The position numbers and the translations under genes are program-made. A DNA stretch of 64,000 bases from CAYYIS01 sp964470965 (GTDB lineage Bacteria; JAAXHH01; JABIQT01), in assembly GCA_964470965.1 (NCBI GenBank), contig CAYYIS010000002.1, forward strand, positions 124,001-188,000, given 5' to 3'. Under the pieces are notes generated by a model. It saw only the letters and a list, made by a program, of their open reading frames with translations, was not told the DNA's origin and searched no databases. Positions 42,843 to 53,252 of the stretch are shown piece by piece; the stretch's first letter is position 1; each line of letters starts with the position of its first letter.

Positions 42843-44567
42843 TTACTTTCTTGCAACAGTCGCTTGACACTCTCCGTGAGCGGCGCGTTTCAAAATCTCA
42901 CGGGCATGGGTTATCGCCATATCGTCAACCGTTTCGCCGGCCAGCATGCGCGCAATTTCCTGTACACGTCCGTTTTCGTCAAGCGGATTGATCTGTGTGA
43001 TTGTCCTGCCCCGCCTGGCTTGCTTTCTGACCGTGAAATGTGTATCCCCCCAACAGGCCACCTGATGTAGGTGGGTGATACACATGACCTGCTGGGAACC
43101 GGCCAGCAATTTCAACTTGTACCCTATCGACTCGGCAATCCGACCACCGATCCCGATATCCACTTCGTCAAATACCAGCGTAGACACCTTGTCCAGTTCC
43201 GCCAGTATGACTTTAAGCGCCAGCATAATACGAGAAATCTCACCTCCGGATGCAATGTGTACCAAGGGTTTCAGATCCTCGCCTGGATTTGGTGACAGCA
43301 GGAACTCGACTCGGTCCACACCGGAGGCATCCGCACGATACGGTTTACCATCAATGAGAACCGGTCCGTCCGGTGTCTCTTCCCGTCCTATCTGCACCTG
43401 GAAACGTGTCTTCTCCATGCCCAGTTCCGTCAGTTCCTGAACCACACGGCCTTCCAGCCGCTTGGCTGCCTTTTTTCGTGCTCTCGACAACCGCTGCGCC
43501 TGCTCTGTTAATGTCTCCCTCGCCTTTTCCAGAGCGACGGATACCTCAACCCGCCGTCCGTCCGTCGAACCGATACGCTCCAGCTCTCCGGCGATCCGAT
43601 CCCGGCAAGCACAGACATCATTCAGTGTAGCACCAAATTTCCGTTTCAACTCTTCCAGCAGACCCAATCGGTCCTGAACTTCTGCCAGCCGCTGCGGATC
43701 GAACTCTATCTGATCCCTGTAATGCTGCAAGAAGGAAGACACGTCTTCGAGGTGATAGCGAGCGGAACGGGATCCTTCTACTGCGTCCTTCAACCTGGGA
43801 TCTATCTGTTCCAGGTTTTCGAGCGTCCTCACGACATGGCTGATCCCGTCCATAATCGCATCGTCCTGCTGCGACACCTGCTGATAGATGGCGGCCGTGG
43901 CCTGGATCAACTGTTCCGCATTTTCAAGGATCGACAGCTCACGCTCCAGCGTCTCATCTTCCCGGTCCTGAATATCAGCTGCCTGGAGCTCTTCCAGCTG
44001 ATATTGATACAGTTCACGCTGTTCTTTCGCCGCCCGGGTCTCATCGTCTAGCTTTTTCAGTTCCACTTCTAGGCCGGAGAATTTCTCATACGCATCCGCC
44101 ACGCGATCCCGCTGCCTCTTAACCTCCCCGAAACCATCCAGAAATGAAATGTGCGTGCGCTGGTCCAGAAGGGACTGGTGTTCATGCTGGCCATGCAGGT
44201 CCACCAACCCATCCCCGATACGTTTCAGCGTGGCAACCGTGACCATATGGCCGTTCACGAAACAACGATTTCTCCCGTCGCGCGAAATATCCCTCCGCAC
44301 GATCAGAGATCCGTCTTCTGTTTCTACATCCAAATCAGCCGGGGGCGTAGTTTCAGACCATTCGAACATCGCCTCCACCGTGGCGGAATTCGCGCCTGTC
44401 CGTATCATATCGGCCGTCGAACGGCCACCCAGAATCAAACCCAGTGCTCCCATGAGAATGGACTTGCCCGCTCCAGTTTCCCCAGTCAGGATATTCAACC
44501 CCGGCTCAAAATCGATGCAAATTTCATCCAAGAGCGCGTAGTTGCTGACACGAAATCGAGTAAGCAT
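42843..44567 (-). CDS. recN: DNA repair protein RecN
   Basis: 574 residues, SMC-like. Walker A 'GETGAGKSILMGAL' at the N-terminus, 'GQHEHQSLLD', two coiled-coil arms in the middle, 'HIASGGEISRIMLALK' signature and Walker B 'LVFDEVDIGIGG'. It holds DNA ends during double-strand break repair. It follows the prenyl synthase gene by about 85 bases. Confidence 0.96.
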   Translation of the reverse strand: MLTRFRVSNYALLDEICIDFEPGLNILTGETGAGKSILMGALGLILGGRSTADMIRTGANSATVEAMFEWSETTPPADLDVETEDGSLIVRRDISRDGRNRCFVNGHMVTVATLKRIGDGLVDLHGQHEHQSLLDQRTHISFLDGFGEVKRQRDRVADAYEKFSGLEVELKKLDDETRAAKEQRELYQYQLEELQAADIQDREDETLERELSILENAEQLIQATAAIYQQVSQQDDAIMDGISHVVRTLENLEQIDPRLKDAVEGSRSARYHLEDVSSFLQHYRDQIEFDPQRLAEVQDRLGLLEELKRKFGATLNDVCACRDRIAGELERIGSTDGRRVEVSVALEKARETLTEQAQRLSRARKKAAKRLEGRVVQELTELGMEKTRFQVQIGREETPDGPVLIDGKPYRADASGVDRVEFLLSPNPGEDLKPLVHIASGGEISRIMLALKVILAELDKVSTLVFDEVDIGIGGRIAESIGYKLKLLAGSQQVMCITHLHQVACWGDTHFTVRKQARRGRTITQINPLDENGRVQEIARMLAGETVDDMAITHAREILKRAAHGECQATVARK

Positions 44568-44651
44568 AGGAATAGGGGGTTAAACAAGCAACACAGAGAA
44601 TGTATGCTCCGAGAGTGATATGGTCAAGGGGCGGGATAGCTATTTACCCGC

Positions 44652-45746
44652 TCAATACGTTCGTCCGACCAGATATTCGGCCCAGCTGGCCAGAAGGTCC
44701 CTATGGGTAGACGCAGGCAGAATTTCCAGGTTCATCATGGCTGTTTCTATCCTCTGGACCGCAAGCGCCTCCGCGTGTGTCACGCCGCCGAGCGCCTGCA
44801 AAAGTTCTTTCACCTCTTGGACTTCCGCATCCGAGGCGTCTATGTTACCGACCACGTTCAACAGAACGTTCCGCTCCGGTTTTGAAGCCTGCTGGAACGC
44901 ATGGGTGAGAATCGCGGTGCGTTTTCCTTCTTTTATGTCGGAGCCAACGGGTTTTCCGAGCGTTTTTTCATCGCCTACGATGCCGAGTATATCGTCCTTA
45001 AGCTGAAACGCCACACCGCATTCACTCGTGAACGTCCCCACTGCCTTAACAAGGGAGTGTTTCGTGTCGTCGGTGTTCAGGCCGATCATAGCGCCGGCCA
45101 TCCCCGAATACTGGATCAGTGCACCGGTCTTACGCCAGAGTACATCCAGAACATCTTCTTCCTTTAACGACTCGATCGGCACCTTGGAATTTTGAATGTC
45201 GAGGGTCTGCCCGCCTACCAGGGCCAGCAAGATATCCGTTTCCAGATGGCGAATCAATTTGACTACCAGATCCGCATTCTGTTTTTCCGGATCGTACATC
45301 TCCGACATCAGAGATATGGCCCATCCGTGCTGGACCTCCGCAGTCATGATACCAATGGAGAGACCGTAGTGCTTCGCTTCATCGGGCGTGTATCCAATCC
45401 GGCCATCAGCCCTGCGCCGAAAATCTTCGTGGACGGTCGGATGACCCCGGCGAAAAGCATCTCGGTCCATGATATCATCATGAACCATCGTCCAGGTGTG
45501 AAACAGCTCGACCGCCAGCGCAGCCGGAAGGGCGGTCCCTTCGTCGCCTCCCACGGCACCGCACGATAGGAGGAGCAGGCAGGGACGCAGGGTTTTTCCC
45601 CCCGTCCGCACATAGCTATAGACCGCATCATGGATATCCTCCGGCACAAACAGCGCTTTCCTGGGGTCCTGCGCCAGGTATTCCATCAGCCGGGCTTTGC
45701 GCTCTGCCAACGCTTCCTCAAACTGATGCTGTCGGATAGCCGTCAT
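44652..45746 (-). CDS. Short-chain polyprenyl diphosphate synthase (FPP/GGPP type)
   Basis: 364 residues. The first aspartate-rich motif is DDIMD in 'MVHDDIMDRDAFRRGHPTVH', of DDxxD type, and the second is 'FQLKDDILGIVGDE'. The DDxxD spacing is that of GGPP synthases and archaeal/eukaryotic-type enzymes rather than E. coli IspA (DDxxxxD). It elongates DMAPP with IPP. Its position seven bases after xseB is the usual place of ispA. Confidence 0.92.
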   Translation of the reverse strand: MTAIRQHQFEEALAERKARLMEYLAQDPRKALFVPEDIHDAVYSYVRTGGKTLRPCLLLLSCGAVGGDEGTALPAALAVELFHTWTMVHDDIMDRDAFRRGHPTVHEDFRRRADGRIGYTPDEAKHYGLSIGIMTAEVQHGWAISLMSEMYDPEKQNADLVVKLIRHLETDILLALVGGQTLDIQNSKVPIESLKEEDVLDVLWRKTGALIQYSGMAGAMIGLNTDDTKHSLVKAVGTFTSECGVAFQLKDDILGIVGDEKTLGKPVGSDIKEGKRTAILTHAFQQASKPERNVLLNVVGNIDASDAEVQEVKELLQALGGVTHAEALAVQRIETAMMNLEILPASTHRDLLASWAEYLVGRTY

Positions 45747-45752
45747 ATGGCG

Positions 45753-46022
45753 TTACTCCACAACCCCTTCGTCCTGCGAACCAAATTCTTCAAGGATAAA
45801 CTTTCCGTCTTCAATTCTGACCATCTTCTGAATACGCCCTTCAACATCGTTCAGTCGGCCCGAACAAGTTCGCGATAAACCGATACCTTCCTCAAACAGG
45901 GCCAGGGACTCATCGAGGGACAAATCCCCGTTCTCCATACGCTCTACGATTTCTTCCAGGCGTTTCATCGCCTGCTCAAAAGTCCTTTCCTGATTTTCTT
46001 CAACCATAGTCTCACTCATCAA
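45753..46022 (-). CDS. xseB: Exodeoxyribonuclease VII small subunit
   Basis: 89 residues, typical length, with 'FEQAMKRLEEIVERMENGDL' and 'SLDESLALFEEGIGLSRTC'. It binds XseA for degradation of single-stranded DNA. The start overlaps the xseA stop by 11 bases. Confidence 0.95.
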   Translation of the reverse strand: MMSETMVEENQERTFEQAMKRLEEIVERMENGDLSLDESLALFEEGIGLSRTCSGRLNDVEGRIQKMVRIEDGKFILEEFGSQDEGVVE

Positions 46023-47301
46023 ATAGGTCTATTCGGAGGTCTTCACCGGGAGACGGTTTGCGCGCCCGGGGCGTCTTTTTAATCGTCTTATGTTTTTCCT
46101 TCGGCGACTCAACGCGGCAGGTCACCTGCCCCTTGTGGAACTTAACATCGAGCTGGTCGCCGGACGATAATATTCCGGCGTCGCGAATGATTTTCCCTTC
46201 CGGAGAACGGCACACCGCGTAGCCGCGTTCAAGCACTGCCAGGGGATTCAAAGCGTTTAGCCTTCCGGCCAGACCGTGTAAAGCATGGGTACGCTGGTCC
46301 AGCTGGCGGGCAGAGGTATCGAGCAGGCGCCGGGCAAATTCATCCACCGTCTGAGCCCGTTGCGTCACCAGGTCCAGTGGACGCCGTAACCCTTGACTCG
46401 ACATCAGTAGTTCCAGCATCTGCCGATGTTGCAGAATCCGCCCCGTCACAGCGTTGTACAGGCGGGAGAATGAGGTACTCACCCGATCCATCATTTCCTG
46501 GCGGTCGCGTACCACCTGTTCCGCCGCGCCCGATGGTGTCGGCGCTCTGACGTCTGCGGCAAAATCCGCCAGTGTAACGTCCACCTCATGGCCTACAGCG
46601 GAGATAGTCGGTATCGCCGAGTTGACAAGTGCCCGCACCACGACTTCCTCGTTAAACGCCCAAAGATCTTCCATCGATCCACCACCGCGCCCTACGATTA
46701 TCACATCCACTTGACCGTATGCGTTCATGCCTTCTATGGCGGCTGCGATCTCTGAGGCGGCGCCATCTCCCTGGACACGAACCGACCAAAGTATGATCTG
46801 TACCCATGGTGCCCGACGGTGCAGGATTCGGATAATATCTCTAACGGCCGCACCGGTCTGCGAGGTGATCACCCCGACACGTTCCGGCTGGAACGGCAGC
46901 GGGCGCTTGCGTTCGCTATCGAACAATCCTTCCGATGCCAGCCGCTCTTTCAATCGCTCGAACGCCGCCAGCAACGCGCCCGCGCCTGCCGGTTGCATGC
47001 TCTGTGTTACGAGCTGGTACTCTCCACGGGATTCGTAGACGGAAATATCGCCGCGGAGTATCACCTGCATTCCGTCTTCGGGAATGAACCTCAGCGCCTG
47101 GTTCTGCCAGCGCCACATGACACACCGCATCTGACTTTTTTCATCTTTTAATGAGAAATACATATGTCCGGATGAGTGGTGTTTGAAGTTTGATATCTCA
47201 CCCGTCACGCAGACCGCAGGAAACGAATCCTCCAACAGAGCTTTTAGGCTGCTCGTCAAAGCAGAAACGGTAAGAGCATTCTGTGCAGCGGTATCAGTCA
47301 T
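46012..47301 (-). CDS. xseA: Exodeoxyribonuclease VII large subunit
   Basis: 429 residues: an OB-fold N-terminus ('AVCVTGEISNFKHHSSGHMY') and the catalytic region with 'GVITSQTGAAVRDI', 'IIVGRGGGSMEDLWAFNEE' and 'PTISAVGHEVDVTLADFAAD'. It overlaps the rny stop by four bases and is followed by xseB. Confidence 0.96.
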   Translation of the reverse strand: MTDTAAQNALTVSALTSSLKALLEDSFPAVCVTGEISNFKHHSSGHMYFSLKDEKSQMRCVMWRWQNQALRFIPEDGMQVILRGDISVYESRGEYQLVTQSMQPAGAGALLAAFERLKERLASEGLFDSERKRPLPFQPERVGVITSQTGAAVRDIIRILHRRAPWVQIILWSVRVQGDGAASEIAAAIEGMNAYGQVDVIIVGRGGGSMEDLWAFNEEVVVRALVNSAIPTISAVGHEVDVTLADFAADVRAPTPSGAAEQVVRDRQEMMDRVSTSFSRLYNAVTGRILQHRQMLELLMSSQGLRRPLDLVTQRAQTVDEFARRLLDTSARQLDQRTHALHGLAGRLNALNPLAVLERGYAVCRSPEGKIIRDAGILSSGDQLDVKFHKGQVTCRVESPKEKHKTIKKTPRARKPSPGEDLRIDLFDE

Positions 47302-48851
47302 TTCGCATATTCCACAGCCCGGGACTCCCGAATTACCGTGGTTTTAATCTGACCGGGATACTCCATTTCGATTTGGATCTTGCGTGCGATTTCGGAGGCA
47401 AGCTGCACCGCCCGAAAATCATCGACTTTTTCATGATCGATAATAACACGCACTTCCTGACCGGCTTTCACGGCGTATGCTTTCTCCACCCCTTCGAAAG
47501 ACTCTACCAGGGCCTCAAGGCTTTGCAATCGATTGACGTATTTTTCGAGCGTGTTTCCCTTGGCACCCGGCCTGGAGATCGATATGTTGTCGGCCACCTG
47601 GACGAGTACGGATTCCAAGCTGGCGGATTCCAGATCGTGATTATGCAGAGCAATGCATTCCAGGATTGCCTCTGATTCACCATGTTTCCGGGCGATCTCA
47701 CGGCCTACCTCAGCGTGGTTGCCCTCCATTGTACCATCCGCGGCCTTTCCGATATCGTGTAGCAGGCCGCCGCGCTTTGCGATCACCGGATCCAGGTCCA
47801 TTTCTTCCGCCATCAATCCAGCCAGTTCCGCCACTTCCTGGCTGTGATGCAGCGCGTTCTGACCACAGGTCATAAGGAATTTCATACGACCTACCAGCGT
47901 AACGAGTTCAGGCTTCATGCCGTGAATACTCAATTCGAAAAGCGCCTGGCTGCCGGCTTCAAGCATCAGGTCGTCCATCTCTTCTTTTGTCTTTGACACC
48001 ACCTGCTCGATAAAGCCGGGATGAATTCGACCGTCCTCCATCAATTTTTCAAGGGAAAGTCTTGCTATTTCCCGGCGCAGGGGATCGAAGCCGGAGAGAA
48101 CAACGGCATTGGGCGTATCGTCTACGATCACATCAATCCCGGTTGCCATCTGAAATGCCCGGATATTCCGCCCCTCACGCCCGATAATGCGGCCTTTCAT
48201 CTCATTATCGGGCAACTCTACCACGGAAACGGTTGTCTCCACCACATGGTCTATGGCACAACCCTGAATAGCCTGGGCGACAATCTCTTTTGCTTCATAA
48301 AGCGCGTTTTGCCGGGCGCTCTCCTTAATATTACGAGAGAGCTGTATGGCATCTTCTTTTATCTGTGTTTCCAGATTCGTTAGGAGTAGATTTTTTGCTT
48401 CTTCAGTGGTCATCCCGGCCACGTGCTCCAGTTGATCATTCTGCTGCCTGATCAACTGGTCAAGTTCGTCCCGCCGGTTATTCTGCTCCTCACCAAGTCT
48501 CCGGAATTCACGATCCTGCAGCTGCAGATCCCGTTCCTTTTTGACGAGCATGTCCGCCTTGCGGTCCAGGTTCTGCTCTTTAGCGGTAATTCGTTTTTCG
48601 GTTCGATTTAGGTCCTGGCGGATGGAACGGCTCTCACGCTCGAAATCGGATTTCGCTCTGTACCATTCGTCTTTTGATTCCAGTTCCAACGTCTTTTTTA
48701 AAGTCTCTGCCTGCCCTGCTGCCTCTGTTAAGATGCTCTCAGCCATTCGTTCCGCGCTATCGAGCTTGGTATGTTCCACTCGCTTCCGGAAAATCCAACC
48801 GACGAGAAACCCAACCAGGGCGGCACCGACTGCACCAATCATCTCTATCAT
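47298..48851 (-). CDS. rny: Ribonuclease Y
   Basis: 517 residues from ATG 48851, chosen because the membrane helix 'IEMIGAVGAALVGFLVGWIF' then begins at once and AAGGTGG lies just upstream; ATG 48893 is also in frame. A long coiled coil follows, then a KH domain with 'IIGREGRNIRAFQ' and an HD domain with 'GGLLHDIGKAADG'. It is a membrane-bound endonuclease that starts mRNA decay. It is co-transcribed with xseA through a four-base overlap. Confidence 0.95.
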   Translation of the reverse strand: MIEMIGAVGAALVGFLVGWIFRKRVEHTKLDSAERMAESILTEAAGQAETLKKTLELESKDEWYRAKSDFERESRSIRQDLNRTEKRITAKEQNLDRKADMLVKKERDLQLQDREFRRLGEEQNNRRDELDQLIRQQNDQLEHVAGMTTEEAKNLLLTNLETQIKEDAIQLSRNIKESARQNALYEAKEIVAQAIQGCAIDHVVETTVSVVELPDNEMKGRIIGREGRNIRAFQMATGIDVIVDDTPNAVVLSGFDPLRREIARLSLEKLMEDGRIHPGFIEQVVSKTKEEMDDLMLEAGSQALFELSIHGMKPELVTLVGRMKFLMTCGQNALHHSQEVAELAGLMAEEMDLDPVIAKRGGLLHDIGKAADGTMEGNHAEVGREIARKHGESEAILECIALHNHDLESASLESVLVQVADNISISRPGAKGNTLEKYVNRLQSLEALVESFEGVEKAYAVKAGQEVRVIIDHEKVDDFRAVQLASEIARKIQIEMEYPGQIKTTVIRESRAVEYAK

Positions 48852-48948
48852 CGTGGCCACCTTTCCAAATTCGGATTTCCCACAACGGGTCATTCATATC
48901 AGTCAGGGTGTCCTTTTCCACAATTCGGCTTTTGCTCAAACACAACAC

Positions 48949-49251
48949 TCATGTATCCATCGGTGTTTCAAGGACCCGGTCAAGGAGGCGGATCAGGTCG
49001 GCGAGACGATCGTCCACAGCCGATGTATCAGTTTCCTTTCCTTCCCGCTCCTGGTGCAGTTCATGTGCAATGTCCATGGCAGTCAAAATCGCGACACCGG
49101 GCAACGAGTTCGCCGAACCCCGGCTGATTTCATTCATGCGATCGTCCACATATTGCGCAATTTTCTGGATATAGTCCGGTTCCTCGTCCGCATTAATATG
49201 GTATTCTGTTCCGTAAATGTTGACCTGGACAGAACGTTTTTCCTGACTCAT
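48949..49251 (-). CDS. zapA: Cell division protein ZapA
   Basis: 100 residues. The ZapA head 'VQVNIYGTEYHINADEEPDY' with 'IQKIAQYVDDRMNEI' and a C-terminal helix are clear. It promotes FtsZ filament bundling. The coiled-coil gene is 58 bases upstream and rny about 100 bases downstream. Confidence 0.92.
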   Translation of the reverse strand: MSQEKRSVQVNIYGTEYHINADEEPDYIQKIAQYVDDRMNEISRGSANSLPGVAILTAMDIAHELHQEREGKETDTSAVDDRLADLIRLLDRVLETPMDT

Positions 49252-49309
49252 AGCGATTCACCCATACGAACTGATTACATGTGGGAGTCCACAATATATC
49301 AAAAGCAAT

Positions 49310-49582
49310 TTACTCCACAGTATCGATTCGGGAGAGCATCGAATCCACTCTTCCCTTGATATCCTCCTGTCTGTTCTTCAATTCTTCGTTCTCACGTTCC
49401 AACGAACCCAAGCGCGCCTGCGTTTCCGGAAGCTGATCGGCGAATTGTCTCATCTCATCGATCTGACCGTCCAGTTCCTGATTTCTAATGATCAGCGCCT
49501 GATTCTCGTTTTTGAGCTTCTGGATCAGTTCGATCAATGCATCAACTTTTTCCTGAAGCTGCTCCAGGGCCTGGAGTTGCAT
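49310..49582 (-). CDS. ZapB-like coiled-coil protein
   Basis: About 90 residues from ATG 49582 with GGAGG nine bases upstream. Almost the whole protein is a heptad coiled coil ('LQEKVDALIELIQKLKNENQ', 'LGSLERENEELKNRQEDIKG'). Coiled coils of this size are often found beside zapA and resemble ZapB. Function is inferred from position only. Confidence 0.75.
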   Translation of the reverse strand: MQLQALEQLQEKVDALIELIQKLKNENQALIIRNQELDGQIDEMRQFADQLPETQARLGSLERENEELKNRQEDIKGRVDSMLSRIDTVE

Positions 49583-49623
49583 GACAAACAACCTCCGAAA
49601 TTAAATCTGTGACCAAAACAACA

Positions 49624-49647
49624 AGGATAGCTGTGTTAACGTATCCT
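49624..49647 (-). terminator. Terminator overlapping the pheT stop
   Basis: On the minus strand AGGATA and TATCCT form a six-base stem, followed by TTGTTGTTTT. The stem begins in the pheT stop codon. Confidence 0.5.
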
Positions 49648-52075
49648 AACGCAATTTCGCCTGATGTAAATCACTAAGGCGTGAAATTGCAATGTCTTGC
49701 ACCGACGTGACTTCGTCGTCGGTCAATGTCCGGTCGGATGCGCGATAACGCAGTGCGTAGGCGAGACTTTTCTTACCAGCGGGAACCTGCTTACCCCGAT
49801 AAACATCGAACAGATCTATCGATTCAAGCAGCGCGCCACAACTTTCCCACAGCACATCCGCTATGGACTGGTGGTCCAAGTCCTCTGATACGACCAGCGC
49901 CAGATCACGCTCTACAGCAGGATATTTGGGCAAGGCATGGTAGGAGCGTTCGACCGCAGCGAGTCCCAGCAGGTAGTCACAGTCGAGCGTATACAGCCAG
50001 ACCGGTTCCTGAATATCAAAATAATCCAGAACCGCTTGGGAAACAATACCGTATGTGCCTACCTGTTTATCATCAAATATCAGTGCCGCAGCACCATCAG
50101 GATCATAGATCCTGTGTGATTCATCATAAGGAACGGAATGAACCTTGTCAAGGGGGAACCTCTCCAATGTGAATTCGACGACGCCCTTGAGGTCGAAGAA
50201 GTCGAGCGGTTCCTCTACGTGGCTCCAGTGAGAGTCCAACCGATTTCCCGTAAGCGCCACGCAGAGCTGCAGGGATTCCTGTGGCAATGGCTGCCCTTCA
50301 CGGGGCCGGAAGACCCGTCCCAGCTCGAAAACTCTGATATTGCGGGCCTTGCGGTTGCCGTTCCATCTCACCAGGTTCAATACATTCGCAGTGAGTGAGG
50401 TGCGCATGACTGCATATTCTCCGCTTATGGGATTTTCCACCGCCACCGGTGCCAAATCACCATCTACGCATTTGAGATCGTCCGAATTGGAGAAACTGTG
50501 GGTCATAACCTCGGTGACCCCGCAGCCGGTAAGCGCGTTGCGCAGGTTGGCCAAGACGTCGTCAAGCCAGTGTTGCTGACGCAGTCGTTGCTGATGGGCT
50601 TCATCAACTTTTTGAAAATCTATGGGCGAAGGCGTGGACATCACCGGTTCCAGCTTATCGTACCCGTACAATCTGGCGACCTCTTCTATCAGATCGGCTT
50701 CCCGGGTGATATCTCTCCGGAACGAAGGCACTGATACGGATAGGTCTCCATTTTCCCGAACTGTGAAATCCAGTGATTCGAGGAATGATACCACCTGATC
50801 CTTACCGATTTCCGTGCCCAGTATCTGATTCACCCGGTCGATACGTAGTGGAACAGTCCGTGTCGGTTGAGAAGGCGCCCGAACGTCGATACGTCCCACC
50901 GCATTCTCACCATCTCCCAATTCCGCGATCAGCTGCGCCGCCCGATCCACGGCATAGCCCTGGAGCTCGGGGTCCAAGCCTCGCTCAAACCTTTGCGATG
51001 CGTCGGTGCTCAGGCCCAGGAATTTTGATCCACGGCGTACCCGCACCGCGTCGAAGCAAGCGCCTTCCAGGAAAACGTTGGTGGTATCATCGGTTATCTC
51101 GGTGTTCAAACCGCCCATAACACCCGCCACACCGATATTACGTTCCCGGTCGGCTATCATGAGGATTTCGGCCTTGAGTGTTCGCTCCACGCCGTCAAGT
51201 GTGGTAAAGGAGGCGCCGTCCTCAGCGCGCCGCACGATGATTTCATGACCTGCGAGCGTGTCTAGGTCGTACGCATGAAGCGGCTGCCCCATCTCCAACA
51301 TCACGTAGTTGGTCACGTCGACCACATTGTTGATGGTCCGGATACCTGCCGCTTCCAAGCGGCGCACCATCCAGCTGGGGGACGGTCCGATCCGCACCCC
51401 GGAGATCACACGCCCCACAAAGCGCAGGCAGTCCGTATGGTCTGCCACGGTGACCGAAGCCAGCTCGTCGACCGATGTGCCTGTTTCGTTGACAGCGTCA
51501 GACGGCATGCGTACCCGTGCACCGGTCAGTGCTACGACTTCCCGGGCGACGCCGGTCAGTGCCAGGCAGTCTGGACGGTTCGTACCCACATCGACCGTCA
51601 GGACCGTCTCCCGTTCACCGAGCACTTCGATGAGAGATGTGCCCACCGGCGAATCCGAATCCAATACCATGATGCCGTCCGATTCGTCGGACAGGTTCAG
51701 TTCTGCCTCCGAGCAGATCATACCACGGGACACGACGCCTCGTATCTTCGATTTTTTGATTTTCACGTCGCCTGCCACCCGCGCGCCGACCAAGGCGACC
51801 GGAACGCGCTGGCCTGCCGCCACGTTGGGCGCGCCGCAGACGATCTCCAGCGTCTCATCACCGATGTCCACGGTGCAGAGGCTCAATCGGTCTGCGTTGG
51901 GGTGTCTTTCAACACTTTTCACGTCGCCGACCACGATACTGTCATAATCCAAACCAACGGTGGTTACATCGTCCACTTCGAGCAGGCTCATGGTCAGCCG
52001 ATCCGCCAGTTCCTCGGGCGACCAAGGAATCTCACAGTACTCCCGTAACCAGGATAACGGGATTTTGACAAGCAT
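49646..52075 (-). CDS. pheT: Phenylalanyl-tRNA synthetase beta subunit
   Basis: 809 residues. An N-terminal EMAP-like tRNA-binding domain ('VGDVKSVERHPNADRLSLCT'), B3/B4 editing region, B5 domain, core and C-terminal anticodon-binding FDX-ACB domain ('YPAVERDLALVVSED') are in order. It pairs with PheS. It starts eight bases after the pheS stop. Confidence 0.97.
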   Translation of the reverse strand: MLVKIPLSWLREYCEIPWSPEELADRLTMSLLEVDDVTTVGLDYDSIVVGDVKSVERHPNADRLSLCTVDIGDETLEIVCGAPNVAAGQRVPVALVGARVAGDVKIKKSKIRGVVSRGMICSEAELNLSDESDGIMVLDSDSPVGTSLIEVLGERETVLTVDVGTNRPDCLALTGVAREVVALTGARVRMPSDAVNETGTSVDELASVTVADHTDCLRFVGRVISGVRIGPSPSWMVRRLEAAGIRTINNVVDVTNYVMLEMGQPLHAYDLDTLAGHEIIVRRAEDGASFTTLDGVERTLKAEILMIADRERNIGVAGVMGGLNTEITDDTTNVFLEGACFDAVRVRRGSKFLGLSTDASQRFERGLDPELQGYAVDRAAQLIAELGDGENAVGRIDVRAPSQPTRTVPLRIDRVNQILGTEIGKDQVVSFLESLDFTVRENGDLSVSVPSFRRDITREADLIEEVARLYGYDKLEPVMSTPSPIDFQKVDEAHQQRLRQQHWLDDVLANLRNALTGCGVTEVMTHSFSNSDDLKCVDGDLAPVAVENPISGEYAVMRTSLTANVLNLVRWNGNRKARNIRVFELGRVFRPREGQPLPQESLQLCVALTGNRLDSHWSHVEEPLDFFDLKGVVEFTLERFPLDKVHSVPYDESHRIYDPDGAAALIFDDKQVGTYGIVSQAVLDYFDIQEPVWLYTLDCDYLLGLAAVERSYHALPKYPAVERDLALVVSEDLDHQSIADVLWESCGALLESIDLFDVYRGKQVPAGKKSLAYALRYRASDRTLTDDEVTSVQDIAISRLSDLHQAKLR

Positions 52076-52083
52076 ATGTTTTC

Positions 52084-53097
52084 TTATCCTTGTTTTAGAA
52101 ACCTTAGATCATTTTCCAGAAACAGACTGATACTTTCAATGCCGTACTTTATCATGGCGAGGCGATCAAGGCCCATTCCGAAGGCGTAACCGCTAAATTC
52201 TTCGGGATCGTACCCCACAAATCCGAACACCGCTGGATCGACCATTCCCGCTCCGGCGATTTCGATCCAGCCGGAGCCTTTGCATACGGAACAGCCCGCA
52301 CGTTTGCAGTACGGGCAGGAGAAGGCGTATTCCACACTCGGCTCCGTGAAGGGGAAGAAATCAGGGCGAAACCGCACCTCCATATCGGGACCGAAAATCT
52401 GCCGAGCAAAATAGGTCAGGTCCCCTTTTAAATTCGCCAGCGTTACCCCGTTATCCACATAGAGTCCTTCACACTGGTGGAAGGTGAACGCGTGGGATGC
52501 GTCCGGATTTTCATGGCGGTAGCAACGTCCGGGCGCGATCACGCGCACCGGTGGACTTTCCTTCTCCATCACACGAATCTGAACCGATGACGTGTGCGTC
52601 CGCAGCACCACTTCATCGTTGATGTAGAAGGTATCTTGCGTATCGCGTGCGGGATGATCTCTGGGTATGTTGAGCGCTTCAAAGTTATAGTAATCCAGCT
52701 CGATTTCAGGACCATCGGCTACCGTAAATCCCATGGATCCGAAGACGGCCACCACTTCTTCGCGAATAAGCGTCAGAGGATGTTTATGACCCGTTTTCGG
52801 CCGGCGCCCGGGCAGGGACCGATCCAATCCTGTCTGCGTGGTACGTTTGGCGGTGTGCATATCCTGCTGGCGCACCTTAAGCGCCTCTGTGACCGCAGCG
52901 TTGGCCCGGTTGATTCTCTGTCCGAACAGCGGCCTTTCCTCCGGCGACAACGAACCCACGGAGCGCAGCAACTGCTTTATCTGACCGTTCTTACCGATAT
53001 ATCTAACCCGCAATTCCTCTAGGGTGTTGGTGTCCGCGGCCTGGGATATCTCCGTCAGTGCCTGTTGTTCAAGCATTTCAACTTGTTTCATCGTCAT
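52084..53097 (-). CDS. pheS: Phenylalanyl-tRNA synthetase alpha subunit
   Basis: About 337 residues from ATG 53097; ATG 53091 is equally well spaced from an AGGA. The N-terminal coiled coil is followed by class II motif 2 ('RVIAPGRCYRHENPDASHAF'), 'FRPDFFPFTEPSVE' and motif 3 ('FGMGLDRLAMIKYGI'). An in-frame upstream extension to 53178 lacks homology. It is downstream of rplT. Confidence 0.96.
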   Translation of the reverse strand: MTMKQVEMLEQQALTEISQAADTNTLEELRVRYIGKNGQIKQLLRSVGSLSPEERPLFGQRINRANAAVTEALKVRQQDMHTAKRTTQTGLDRSLPGRRPKTGHKHPLTLIREEVVAVFGSMGFTVADGPEIELDYYNFEALNIPRDHPARDTQDTFYINDEVVLRTHTSSVQIRVMEKESPPVRVIAPGRCYRHENPDASHAFTFHQCEGLYVDNGVTLANLKGDLTYFARQIFGPDMEVRFRPDFFPFTEPSVEYAFSCPYCKRAGCSVCKGSGWIEIAGAGMVDPAVFGFVGYDPEEFSGYAFGMGLDRLAMIKYGIESISLFLENDLRFLKQG

Positions 53098-53222
53098 CCT
53101 GGTCCTGTGTAAAATAACAACGCGGAAGGCAGCACAACGGAATGTGCCCGTGCGCCTTGTGTATGCCTCCGACATCACAGACGCCCGGTGCTCTCCGTCT
53201 TCTCTGACTTCCGCGGGGAACA

Positions 53223-53243
53223 GGACGTGTTACGAACACGTCC
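53223..53243. repeat. Perfect hairpin between rplT and pheS
   Basis: GGACGTGTT-ACG-AACACGTCC, nine-base arms, three-base loop. No T-tract follows, so it may be an RNA processing or attenuator structure. Confidence 0.55.
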
Positions 53244-53252
53244 CAAGTTAAT

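Noticed and set aside
48852..48948. 6S RNA between zapA and rny, a common location
   Set aside because: The gap is only about 100 bases, too short for 6S RNA.
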